From the NCBI GenBank assembly GCA_051453625.1, contig JBOZIK010000001.1:283219124-283283123 (forward strand): DNA of 64,000 nucleotides, read 5' to 3'. This document shows positions 46,854-58,589 of the stretch, in pieces (the first letter of the stretch is position 1; each line of letters opens with the position of its first letter). The notes beneath the pieces were generated by a model, which was not told the origin of the DNA, did not search any database, and saw only the letters and a list, made by a program, of their open reading frames with translations. Source of the DNA: Welwitschia mirabilis. Taxonomy: Eukaryota > Gnetophyta > Gnetopsida > Welwitschiales. Both the position numbers and the translations under genes were made by a program.

Positions 46854-48347
46854 AGAGGATCGTTAGACTTAGATGGAAGGGGTGAATGAGATTTACCAAA
46901 AAATAATTTCATCAAATAACAAATTTAGAAGTTGTATAATGAATACCTTATTGAGAGAACATGGTTTTCCACCCTCAGTATATTCACAAATAAAGGATAG
47001 CTTCCTGTCATACCTTTAAATATTCTTAACCTGTAAAGAATAATGGTTTTGGATCATCATCAACCTTACGTACAAAAAAATAAAAAGCTTCTCACAAGGT
47101 AACATTCTCTTCCCCTCAAGGATAACTAATAACACAATACCGTAAAAATGTATACACAAGTACAAACATAATGTAAGATATTCCTCATAAGGCAGCACTT
47201 TCTTCCCCTCAAGGAAAAGGAATAATACAAGAATACAACATGCTCATAAGCACTCACAAAATACACCATACCAGGGTTTTCTTATAATATGCAATTTTAG
47301 TAAGGGATCCTTAGGTTTTAATAATAAAATAATGGATTGTATAAGATCATTTAAGAATATGATAGTTAAGATATGTTAGTTCTAATAAATTATAATGACA
47401 AATGAATCAACAGATCTGAATGATGTGCCTTTGATGAAGAGCTTGAGTTATTTCTTATTATCATCACCATGCATTCTAATGAATAATGCAACCGTTATAA
47501 GATTCTATGTACAAAAGATGTAGTCATTTTAAAGTTCCTTGAAAATGATAGTTTGAAGCTTCATGAGTAGATCCAATCACTTGTGCATTTGTGTGTTATT
47601 CACTATGTATTCTTGATGCATAAGATCTTTTCTTCACGTCATTTCTTTATAATGTTTGAAGAGTTTTAGCTATGTAACCTAAGAGATTAGCCATTTGAAC
47701 TTTGTAAATACCATGTAATAAATAGACATAGCTAGGACTTGGTCATGCAACATTTATTTTATTTGATATAAACATTCATCAAAGATGTTTTCAAAATTGT
47801 AGGTATCTTCTATTAGTTAGATGTCTTTCACATGAAAGACATATTCAGTTGATTTGTCCACAAATGGATGAAATTTATAAATCCATGATACAAATCTAGA
47901 TAGCTTCTCTAAAACATAAATTATTCATCAAAGTATAAATTTTTCTTGTTACCTATTCTGGTTTAGCATAGACATTTAAATATGTATACATCTTTCATCT
48001 ATTTTGAATCCATCTTTTAGTATAGTCCTATTCATTGAGATACTCATCTTTCACTTGTAATTTGAAAATTGATTCATCATAAACATCTTTAAATATATGG
48101 ATGTCTTCATTGTAAACATATTGAAGATTTTAGACCTCTTCCCCATAGACATTTTTCATTTTGTAGATGTCTTTAGTTAATTGATTAGGAATTTTTAACT
48201 TTGATCTAAACTTTTCATGAGATTTGAGCTTTGAGGTCTGACATTGGCTTGTGCTTTTTATGAAATAATTTTCTTCATATTAACTTATCTACATAGAAGT
48301 ACACTATATTTGACAAGTGGAATCATCAAAACTAGATTTTACCCACA
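46854..48347 (-). repeat. Copia family 1 LTR, copy D (5' LTR)
   Basis: On the minus strand it begins TGTGGGTAAAATCTAGTTTT at 48347 and ends near 46854 after CATTCACCCCTTCC. It shares block order with copies A and C: AAGACATCTACAAAATGAAA near 48165, the R-U5 double block with GGGGAAGAGAATGTTACCTT near 47110 and GGGGAAGAAAGTGCTGCC near 47200, and AGGGTGGAAAACCATG near 46975. Gag follows directly, so this is a 5' LTR. Length is about 1.49 kb. Confidence 0.82.
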
Positions 48348-48429
48348 TGTTAAATTTAAATTATCAAATTATCATATTTTTAAATACTCTTATTATACTC
48401 TATTTCTTATAACAAATCTTAGGAACCCT

Positions 48430-48870
48430 TGATAGGGTTTCCATACTGTAAGGTAACCCTTGTGTTGGTATATTTTTATGAGTACTTTTGAGCATGTTTT
48501 AACATTATATTATTAGATTTCCCTAAGGGGAAGAGAGTGCTACTTTATAAGGAGCATCTCACATCATGTTAGTGCTTGTGAGCACATTTTGTTATCGTGT
48601 TGTTAACTATTCCTAAGGGGAAGAGATTGTTATCTTAAAATGAGCATCTCATATTGTATGTAAGGTTGGTAGTTTTTTAAAACCACTATTTTTATAGGTT
48701 AAGAATATTTAATGGTATGGGAGGAAGCTACCCTCTATGTGTGGATGTACCCAAGTTGGGAAACCACGTTATCTTAGTAAATTATTCATTATACAGATTT
48801 AATTTACTTTTGATTAAAACTATTTTTAGTATATCTCATTCACCGCTCCTCTTTAAGTTCAATGATACTC
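48430..48870 (+). repeat. Copia family 1 LTR fragment, copy E (R-U5 part)
   Basis: Plus-strand R-U5 portion of the same LTR: GGTAACCCTTGTG, then two tandem units TTCCCTAAGGGGAAGAGAGTGC (48510-48600) and TTCCTAAGGGGAAGAGATTG (48601-48670), AAGCTACCCTCTATGTG, TGTACCCAAGTTGGGAAACC and TCATTCACCGCTCC. It lies head-to-head with copy D only about 80 bases away. Confidence 0.78.
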
Positions 48871-48879
48871 AAATATTAA

Positions 48880-50100
48880 AGGAATAAATAAGAGAAAATT
48901 GAAATTACCATGAATCTTACATAAAAAATAGAGTTCATAGGAAGAGGAGCATTAACAGTTAACTAGGTTTTGAATTTATATGTTTCCTTTTAAAATTGCA
49001 ATCAAGCTTGTCTTAATAACATTTTAGATTCAAAAATATTGATTTAAAAAGTGTATTCCTATAAGTCTTAATCAGTTTTTAAATATATTTTAAGAAATGA
49101 TACATTAACATCCTTGGTATCTCTATTCACTACTAAATTCACACTATAAAGAAAGACCTAGAAAAGCTATAAAGACTGTGAAGAAAAGGCAAATAAAAGG
49201 ATTCATCATTTAATGATTGCAAGGCTATCAAAGATAAAACATAAACTCTATAATAATGGAAATAATGATAATAAATATTTTTGTCATCAATAATATTAAA
49301 GGAAAAATTAAAATCACAATGAAGCCTATATAAAAAAAAAAAAAAAAGATCACAAGAAGAGGAGCATTAATATCCTATGAGGTTTTATATTTACATTTCT
49401 TTTTAAATTACAAGTAATTTCTTCATAAGAATGTTTTCGATAAGAAATTGTCAATATAAAAGGTTTATTTTGCAAGTCCTTTATCATTTTTTCATTTAAT
49501 TCATTTTAAGCAATCTAATAATAATATCCTTGTATCTTATGCATTGTAAATCTATAATATTATCATTAAACATACATTTAAAACTTATAAAATAAAAAAA
49601 GGCTTATAAAACTTTTAAACTTATAAAATTTAAAAATTTAAAACTCATAAAAGTAAATAATAATTATCAATAAGACTAAAGAAAAAAATTAGTAGGGAAT
49701 GATGTTATAGCAAAGCCTATACAAAAAATATAAATCATAAGAAAATAATCATTAACAACCTACTAGGTTTTACATTTATATGTTTATTTTTTTATGACAT
49801 GTAATTTCTCTGTAAGAAATTTTTAGAATAGAAATGTCAATATAAAATGTTTATACTTATAATTATTTACATTTTTTCATTTACTTCATTCAAATAATAT
49901 ACTATTAACATTCTTATAACTCTGTGCATTATTAATTTATAATGTTATAATTAAACATACATTAAGATCTTATATAATCAAAAAGCTCAAGAACTTATAA
50001 TCTTATAAAATTAAAAAAAATGTGTATGCTTTTTAAACTTTAAAACTTATAAACTTGGTAATTTATGATCTTGTAAAAGTGGATAATAATTAAATAAACT
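48880..50100 (+). repeat. three AT-rich tandem units of about 400 bp
   Basis: Anchors GAAGAGGAGCATTAACAGTT..CTAGGTTTT (48942), GAAGAGGAGCATTAATATCC..GAGGTTTT (49357) and AATAATCATTAACAACCTACTAGGTTTT (49743) recur with spacing of about 415 and 385 bases. In units 2 and 3 each anchor is followed by TTTTT(A)AATTACAAGTAATTT, GTCAATATAAAA.GTTTAT and CATTTTTTCATTTA.TTCATT. Unit 3 is followed by an ACTTATAAAA-rich zone that extends to about 50170. No coding content. Confidence 0.72.
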
Positions 50101-50170
50101 TATAAAATAAAATACAAATGAATCATAGTAATTTAAAAACTTATAAAATTAAAGAAACTTATAGAAGTAA

Positions 50171-51047
50171 AGAATAAATAATTAATTTAATTATAAATGG
50201 TAAAAATTAAACCTATATATCACTTTATATTTATCATATTTTATTCTCTAAAGTTTTGTTATGAGGTTGTCTTTATCCTAGTGTCTTAGAAAACTAGAGA
50301 AGAATATATCATATTGGATTCCAAGATAAATCACTAACAAGCTTTAAATCATGAAAAGCAAAGAAGGTATCACAAGAGATAATGACTTCTAATGGAAACT
50401 TCTCATATATTAAACTCTTTGAATGCTTAAAAAAGTAACAAATATAATATCAAGATACAAAGTCATAACTTAAATTCATTCATTATATTTCTACTTTGTC
50501 AACCATTAATTTGTAAAAAAATCACTCTCATTTATATTTATAGATAACATAAACATTGTAAATACTTAACATATTACTACATCATTTGGTATTATAGTAC
50601 ATGAAATTCCTAATTATACAATAAAAGAACCTAAAGAACCCCCTTACTAGAAGTCAATGAGTAGACACTTAATACTAGTATGACAATGACAAATTAAATA
50701 CAATCTCTTCTTTTTCATTAATAAGAAAATAAAGATATGTAAAATTATAGAAAGAGAATTTGAGGGAGAATTCTTATCATAATTAACAATCATGCTTACA
50801 TAGATAACAATCTCAAAGGTAGTGTATTGCAAGAATTTCAAATACCAATGGCTTATCTTCTACATCAACTCTTGCAGAAACATTAGATCAAATATATTAC
50901 TCTAAATTACATAAAAATAATGGTAATATGTCTAAAGGAATGAAAACATTTTGGAGAGAACTATGAGTTTTTACACAACAAACATCATGCACAATTTGTA
51001 ATGAGATGTGTTAGTTTATAAATATGGTATAAGATAAAGGGAGGGAG
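50171..51047. other. unassigned AT-rich spacer
   Basis: No family wording on either strand. The 64-codon minus frame at 50647-50841 has no recognisable content. This may include the 5' part of the Helitron, whose end is not identifiable. Confidence 0.4.
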
Positions 51048-51062
51048 AGGGGGGGGGGGGGG
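51048..51062 (+). repeat. 15-G homopolymer
   Basis: Uninterrupted run of 15 guanines, preceded by GGGAGGGAGA, in an otherwise strongly AT-rich region, immediately upstream of the Helitron coding trace. Confidence 0.95.
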
Positions 51063-51063
51063 T

Positions 51064-53860
51064 CCTAACTATAGAAAATGTCAAAAGGAAGGCATCACAT
51101 CTACAGATGAACAAATTAAACATTTTTTTACTCTTAATGACATGGGTCCAAGATCATAGCCACTTCTTTTAGCCTAACTTACACATGCTAAATAGATGCT
51201 TATATCATAAATGAATCCATTATTTTAACTTAAATATTCATCTAGTGGCTAATTAAAATATCAAGAATACAAAATGAACTTTTTACAAGATGTTTTACAT
51301 ATTGAAAAGTTTCTATCATTTAAAATTACATAGATTCTCATTCTTATTCTAAAGAAAAGAAATGAAATTGATAATGAATATAATTTTATTATAAATAAGA
51401 AGTAAGTTTATAATGTATTATGCTTTAAGAAGGATGAGGATCCTTTCTATTAAGATGTTAAGATACACATGTATGCATTAGATAACATTAGCAATAATGA
51501 TGATGTTAATATCTTTTACGTGCTTCGAGACATTACTCTTAGTGAAGATAAAGAGCAGTTTAAGCTACATTATATTGTTTTAATTTTAGAAATAAATGAG
51601 TCTAACATCATTTAAGAAACATCCTCAGTTGCTACATGTTGCTGCCAATTTGAAAAACAACTTGAAGCCATAAACAAATGACTATAAAAATCTTTTGATG
51701 ATCCCTTCTCAAGTTCTCATTGGTCATTACTAGGAGAGTCATCAATCAATGAGTTTATCACTAGAGGTATGCTATTGATATCATTTTTATCATTATTTTC
51801 TATAGGTAAGTGTAATATTCTCAAATGAAAAGTAAGGATGTTAAGCTACATGAGTTTGTAAAGAATCTTTTAAGATGCAAATATGGAAGGTTTGGCTATT
51901 ATTCAATATTTAGATAAGCTCTTCACATTTTTATTAAATTTTTAATGAATTTAATGAAAAATAAAAAATTAACAACTTTACATATTATTTTTTCCTTTAG
52001 TTATTATATTTTTAACATGATTATGATACATAAACACTTAAGTCCATAATAACTTTATCCAAAAATAACATCCTAGGTACCCTAATTATGATGGAGGAAT
52101 TACATGAATAAATGAATAGTTATCCATTGTATAAACTAATATAAAACTTGATGATGTATGAAAACTTTCTAAGAGGGATACCTTTCTACTAAAAAAAGCA
52201 AATGCAAATTATTAAATATGGTTGTATAGCTTGAAATGCCTACATTATTTTTAGCTCTGAATGGAATAGATTTACATTATGTAGATCTACATGATATCAT
52301 TCCTAGTAAATGATAATAGCACCTATCTAAAGCTAGAAGATAGTGAATGTAAAACATTATTGACAATTCACATATTATCTTAGAGTATATGTACAAGTAC
52401 CATAAAAAAACTTAGAAAGGTAATTCTAATAAAGGAATTTAATGTTGTAGACTACTAAAGATAATTTAAGTGGTAACATAGAGGATCTTCATATGTACAT
52501 AAGTTATTATGTATAAAATAAGCTCCTAACATAAAACTACTTAAATGGAGTGATAATGTAGTAGTTGCAAATGCTAAGAGATTTTTTTAATGTTATCATA
52601 CATGCATGTAATAATAGATTTAATGAGTATGGAAAACATAACACTGTAAGTAAAAGTTATATCATTTTTATTATATCTTTATTTATTTACTCTGTTTATA
52701 ACTTTTAATAATTTTTTTGCATTTACAGGCCTCATGAATGAACACAAACCTTCATTTATATTAATTATAATAAGAGGATCTCAAATATATTTAGTTAGTT
52801 TAAGATTGTACAACTCTATTAAATAGTATTCAAAGACACATGATTTACATTCTAGAAGCATTTTTGAGAAGTTAAAATGGTTAAGAGATGGGAAAATACC
52901 CACATAACATCATTATCTTAACATTATAAATATCTTCTAACTTTGATACTAATACTTATTAATCCATGTAGATATAAAATTTCATGTGTATTACAACCAA
53001 GGAAAAATGATGCTAGGTTAAATGTTCATAATAAAATGATTCTAGAAACATGCCAAGCAAATACACACTTTTAATCTATTCTCAATAAGTATGCTATTAT
53101 ATAGTATATTGTAAAGTATGCTTCAAAATTAGAGAAGAAATTAAATTCCTACTTTGTTATGTTAACTAAGATATCACAAGATAGAAATATTAGCAAGTCT
53201 ACCACTTCAGCATACAAAATACTTTTAATGGATACTGCCATATATCATTACATTAGAGCTATGAAAACATGTCACATGTTACAAGAACATCCTTTTATTA
53301 AAAGTTCTATGGTATTTGTATCACTTAATGTATCTAAGAAGGTATATAAGAAATTACAATAGAGTCATGTTGTAGATGAAAAATGTGTATATACCACATT
53401 TGTAGATCAATATCTAAAGAGGCTAGTACATATAAAAGGCATATCATTATTTGATTGTGTAAGATATTATATATTCAATTAAATAAAGAGAGGAGATAAT
53501 GCATGGCATCCTAGAAAGAAACTTGTAATTATCAAAGTTATTCCTAATCTTATATAACCCAATCAATATGATGACAAATGAATGGTCTATTATTAGGCTT
53601 AACTACTTTTTCATCATCTATTTAAAGAAATAGATAATAAATAAAAGTCTATTTCACATATGTATGAGTAGTTTCATTCATTCTATGATTAATATTTTAA
53701 ACATAAAACCCTTGAGAAGGATTAAAATAATCATGTAAAATCATTAAAAGTTGTACATTATGAAAATGATTATCAAGTATTAACATGACATCTGTTAAAT
53801 GAAGGCCTTCTCCAAAGTAGTAACAATGAAATTATGAAATACAGTATTGTTAACATGCAA
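51064..53860 (+). pseudogene. Helitron Rep protein remnant (helicase missing)
   Basis: Start, about 51070-51470: CQKEGITSTDEQIKHFFTLN then DMGPRSQP-like, KYQEYKMNFLQDVLHIEKF, and YQDVKIHMYALDNISN, matching the domain at the start of plant Helitron replicases (C..C, ENNMDPGPVP, GYKGHVINFPQD, YYKDI.IN). Later, 53010-53480: YIVKYASKLEKKLNSYFVML, HYIRAMKTCHMLQEHPF, SSMVFVSLNVSKK, TTFVDQYLKRLVHIKGISLF, NAWHPRKKLVIIKVIPNL. Then FKEIDNK and FHSFYDQYF-type wording near 53620-53690. The open frame 53159-53362 is part of this. The HUH nickase core between is poorly readable, and the Pif1-type helicase domain does not follow. Non-functional rolling-circle transposon remnant. Confidence 0.85.
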
Positions 53861-54199
53861 AAATTAACATCATGATCAAGCTTAATAATCAATTAATCTT
53901 AATGAAAAACATTAATATCATAAATTTCATTATAAAAAGATGTCTTTTATTGATAGTCATATTAATTGTAAACTTAGCTATTTTTAATGATATTTTCAAG
54001 TTTCTTAGGCTTAATTGAAGGACATCACTTAATCTCATAATCATCATAGCTAAAATGTGAGTGCTATTATCTAGGACCACTGGTGTAATCAACCTTTCTA
54101 AGCAAAATTAGATAAAATGCAGTTATGTGCTCTATATAATTACACATTGGAAATTAAATACATTCTTAATAATATGTGATGGTGATGAAAAGGATTTAT
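53861..54199. other. unassigned spacer after Helitron remnant
   Basis: No family wording found. The 67-codon minus frame at 53889-54092 seems to be chance. No Helitron-type CTRR end with a hairpin could be pointed to with confidence. Confidence 0.4.
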
Positions 54200-55660
54200 A
54201 AAGTGATATTTATCAAGGCTGATTAGGATGATGATGGAGATGTATGACATAGTTAGTAGTTGGTAGTACCTACATCACTTCAGAGTCAAGTATTGGGATC
54301 ATTATAAGCATCTTTGAAAAAAATGAAAGACAAGGTAAACCATCCTACCTAATGTAACCATATAATTGTTCACTTAATATTATAAGCCAAGGACTTGTAA
54401 CCACTCCTCTACTTTATCCCTCACTATAAAAGAGCCTTGAACCCTTTATTGTATCATATTTGTCTTGGATAATTGTAGAACGTTAAAGCATTGATTATAA
54501 TGGCTTTCTAGGCAATTCTTTAGGGAAGTGAGCTAGTCTTTAGGATTGCTTGAATATTCCTTTCTACTTTATTCTTATTTTTCTATAGTGTTATTCTTAT
54601 TTTACAATATAAAAGTTATTTTTATTTGATTTCAATTCATGAGTAATATCATAATTGGAATGCTTAGATAACTACTTCAATTATCAAGTTTACTTTAGCT
54701 AAGTGAATTTATTTCATTATGTAGTCTAAGTTCTTTAATTTCATAGATCTTAAGTACTTTAGAGTACTTACTTTGCATTGTTATTTTAAGGCCCAAGCAT
54801 TGATTGCATTCATCATTTATCATATGATGGATGAGATTATGCCTCATGATTTAAATCAAATGCACTTAATTATTTAAAGTATTTTACAGGAAAGGAAATT
54901 AGATAACATTGGATTGACAGATTACTTAAGGATGAATCGGTAATACCTTAGAGCTAGTTTAGTCCCCTCCTTTCCCAAGATAAAGTAAACTTAAAATATC
55001 ATTTCCTCTTTCTTTCTCTTCTTAAATTTGTAACTCTTATTAAAGTTTAGTTAGTGAAATTTTAAACCTAAACCCATGTTATCCCTAAGGAAGAACAATA
55101 GTAAAGAGAAGAATTAACTTTAAATCTAGTCATTATATTATATTAATTAGATTTTAACATCATTATCAATGATAATGATATGGTAGTAGCTCAAAGAAGT
55201 ACTAGTTTTTCTTTTTGCAAGTTTTATATATAGTTTTTATTTCTCTAGGGGTGGGTACAAGTCCTTTTTATAGTGATACCTAAATTAGTCCTTTTTATTG
55301 TTTTTCATGTTTCTTTTATTTTCTTTCTAGTGATTAGTACTAGTTCTTCTAGTGTTAAATGAATTAATCTAGCTTTCTTTAAAGTTTGTTTTTGATTATT
55401 TTCTAACTTATTTCATGTAAGTTTAATGTTTTATTTACAAGTTTCTTTTGGAGTTAAAAGTCTAAGAACTTAAAAAAATTTAATCAACTCTGTATTATGT
55501 TGCATGCCTCTTTTTTGTGCTATATTTTTCTACACTTTACTATTTCTGTTTTTATGATTTCACTATGTGTTTTAGAATCTTAAAGCTCTAAAACTACTTC
55601 TCATGGTTTTAATAACATTATATGTGATTTTATTCATGTTTCATAATTCTATTTGATTTT
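54200..55660 (+). repeat. LTR-like and leader region upstream of Athila-type gag
   Basis: Contains a TATA box (TATAAAAG, 54425-54432) in a GC-richer context, CCTCACTATAAAAGAGCCTTG, then a long untranslated stretch with CTTAGAGCTAGTTTAGTCCC near 54948 and CCCTAAGGAAGAACAATAG near 55083, followed by T-rich leader sequence. Position before a plus-strand gag suggests the 5' LTR and leader, but no second LTR is in view and no clear primer-binding site was found. Confidence 0.45.
54425..54432 (+). promoter_or_regulatory. TATA box of putative Athila-type LTR
   Basis: TATAAAAG, followed about 30 bases later by CCCTTTATTGTATC, a plausible start region. Supports a plus-strand promoter feeding the gag-pol trace that begins near 55900. 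Confidence 0.45.
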
Positions 55661-55670
55661 NNNNNNNNNN
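55661..55670. other. 10-N gap in leader
   Basis: Ten Ns within T-rich sequence upstream of gag. Confidence 0.99.
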
Positions 55671-55899
55671 CTCTATGTGAACTCTATAAACCATTAGTAA
55701 AAACTAAATCTGATACATTAAAACTTACTGACACCATCACCTTCTATCACTAGCACTATTAATGTTTGTATCCCCAAAATGTTGTAACCTTTTCATCCAA
55801 ACTTCTATGCAACCTTTGAAATTTATCTAAATTACAGGCTCTAAAAACTTTCCTTTATTTCTTATTTAAAACCTTTTGATGTTGTTATTGCATAATAAG

Positions 55900-57870
55900 G
55901 ACTCATGATAAAAGTGGAAGACTAATTTAAAATAACTTGGAGTCCTATATAGATCATGAAAGAATGCAAAAAATGAGAAACAAAGCTCATGAAAATTTTC
56001 AAAGAGATAAAACTTTAACATTTTAAAATAACCAAACGAACTGATAAATCATCTTATTGCAACAACCATAGTAGAACCTGAATGATCCACTCAACTCTTA
56101 AAATCCCTTTAATGGATCTTTGTCAAATCAAGAAATGCTTAATAGATTAATATCCTACTATTTCATCTAAGAAGTATCCAAATAGAAATCTACCCTCACT
56201 GCTACTACTAACCAATCTAGGCAAATCCTTCATGCTTACCTCCAAGAATAAATCTTAGGAACACCTTCTTATATAGGATCACCACTCATTAACTAGAGGC
56301 TGGAATTCAAACCTTTCATAATTCAAGTCTTGTCTCACTTCCATGAATTAGAATTTAAGTATCCATAACTTCATCTCAAAGAATTTAAATTTGTCTTATC
56401 AATTGTCCCTTAGTACCCTAACACCTATTATGCACTTAGGCTTATCTTATTTCTCTTTTCCTTGAAAGAAAAGCTAAAATCCTAGTTATTCATCCTTGAA
56501 TCCTTCTCCATTATAAATTGAATGGACCTAAGTAAAGATTTTATATTAAAATTTTTGCCTAATTACAAGGCAAATTCCCTAATGAAAGAAACCATGAACT
56601 TCTAACAAAAGAATCATAAAACTTTTTCTTAAATCTTAGAATGATTTAAGAACCTTCTATTAAAATGTTCCCAACATGGTTTTAAACTGGTAAAGAAGCT
56701 AGTTCCTTTTATGATGAGTTGTCTGTTAATAAATACAATTATCCAAGATTATAAGCTAAGGTAATTTTCTTAGCATTCCCCTAGACAAGGTTTGGAGGTA
56801 CTTGGAAAGTGTAGTTAAGAATTCAAAGAACTAGAAGAACCTATTGAACCTTCAAGATCACATCATCCAATTAGAACAACAAGTGTTTTTAAGATTTTCA
56901 AAAATTTCAAAGTGAATAATAAAATAGATGAACTAGCAAGTGAATTAGAATAATTAATTACCTTACCTTGACCATCATCCATGGTCACTAAACCTAAGTT
57001 TTTAATTTGCCACATTAACACCCATGAAATTGTTGAATGCCTCTTCATTTCTATATTTTAGAAATAGTTAATGAATAAGTGAATACAATAGGCCACCAAT
57101 GGTAAAATCCTAAAAATAATTCATACTCAAATACTTATAATCCCAGTTGAAAAAATCATCTAAATTTCATTTGAAAATAAGACAATGTTCTAGAACAAAT
57201 TTCCAGCCTAAAAATTTATTTCCCTCATCTTTGAATTCTTTTGATTCATTGTCAAACCATAAATAACTTCATCTAATATTTTGAAGAAAACCTTTAAAAA
57301 ATTCATAGTAATACAAACACAAATAAATCAAAGACTTTAATGAAGTATAAATTAAATCCAATAAACCCTTGACTACATCTTTTCATTAATTAACCAAAGA
57401 AAAATAGGGAAATTTCCTATGAGTGTCCAATCAAACCCAAAAGGAGTTAGGTTTATTAAAGGGATAGAACACTTAGAAGAAACTAAGCCTATACACATTA
57501 GGAGTAAGAAAGAGTTAGAAAATCAACCCACACAAAATAAGCCTAAGGATAAATCAAACCCCATAGAAAATAAGAAATAAGATAAGAGTGAGTATTCATT
57601 GCCTATTTAAAAATAATCCTTATATTTTCCCAAATAAATTAGGAAGGAAAACATGATGAAAAAATAATAAAAGGATTTAGAAATTTTTAATGAAGTTACT
57701 ATAAACGTCCCCCTTCTATAAGCCATTAAATAGGTACCTTTTTATGTTCAACTTGTTCAAGACTTATGCACTATAAAAATGCAAACGAACATCAAGTCTA
57801 AATCCTTTTTTAGATTAATAAATAAGTATGAATCTCAAAAATTAATTCTCACTAAAGTATAAAAACCCTA
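55900..57870 (+). pseudogene. Athila-like Gypsy gag remnant
   Basis: Retrotransposon gag domain readable as IELKPFIIQVLSHFHELEF, LHLKEFKFVLSIV, LILFLFSLKEKLKS, ILKFLPNYKANSLMKETMNF and FKNLLLKCSQHGF (about 56295-56690). It continues with SSFYDELSVNKYN and DHIIQLEQQVFLRFSK up to 56900. The order matches Athila gag (HL.EF..VC.T, FPFSLKDKA..WL, KFFP..KT..L, CPHHGF). Stops such as TAA for CAA are frequent. The minus-strand 61-codon frame at 56863-57048 is a shadow. Confidence 0.85.
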
Positions 57871-57879
57871 AGTATTCTA

Positions 57880-58400
57880 TAATTACTATTACTATAGGCA
57901 ACAAATATTTCAACCAAACCTTGTTAGATTTAGGAGCGAGTGTAAACTTACTTCCCTATAAAACCTATAAGNNNNNNNNNNTAAAGAATTAGGCTTAAAA
58001 GGACTTAAGAACATAAAATTTAACTTTAATTAGTAGAAAACTCTATTAAATCACATTAGAAGTTATAGAGGATGTCATCCTTATAATTGATAGTTGCTAC
58101 TTCCTAGTATACTTTGTGGTTTAGGATATGGAGAACTCAATGAACCAATTAGCACATATCATATTAGGAAGACTATTCTTATCAACCTCAAATGCCTTAA
58201 TTAATTATAGGAATGAATTACTAAAAGTTTATTTGATAACATGATCATAGAAATAAATGTTTTTAATACCATAAGGTTACCACCAAATGATGAAGGGATA
58301 TAGCATGTGAATAGATTAGAAACACTTTTTGAAAATTAGGAATTCATTTTTCACTCTCCTAAAAATGATGACTTAGAAGAGAAATTGAGTCTAATAACAT
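57880..58400 (+). pseudogene. Athila-like aspartic protease remnant
   Basis: Active-site part: TIGNKYFNQTLLDLGASVNL then LPYKTYK (57888-57971), the DLGAS loop intact, cut by a 10-N gap at 57972-57981. Continues ELGLKGLKN, then the HIILGRLFLSTSNALINYRN block (58158-58215) and IEINVFNTIRLPPND (58250-58290), the FGNM.LE.N.F block at the protease end. Two or more frame changes lie between. Confidence 0.87.
57972..57981. other. 10-N gap inside protease
   Basis: Ten Ns a few codons after the active-site loop; coding similarity resumes directly after with ELGLK, so little sequence is missing. Confidence 0.99.
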
Positions 58401-58589
58401 AAAAAAAATTAATCTAAAACATAAATCCTTTTTTAATGATCTAAAATATTATTTCTTAGGAGATAAATCCACTCTCTTGATAGTCATAAATTTTTCCTTG
58501 ACCCTATCCTATGAAGCTTAATTACTCTAACTCTTAAGTTAGAATAAGAAGGAAATAGGATAAACCCTCTCAGATGTTGGAAGCATTCA

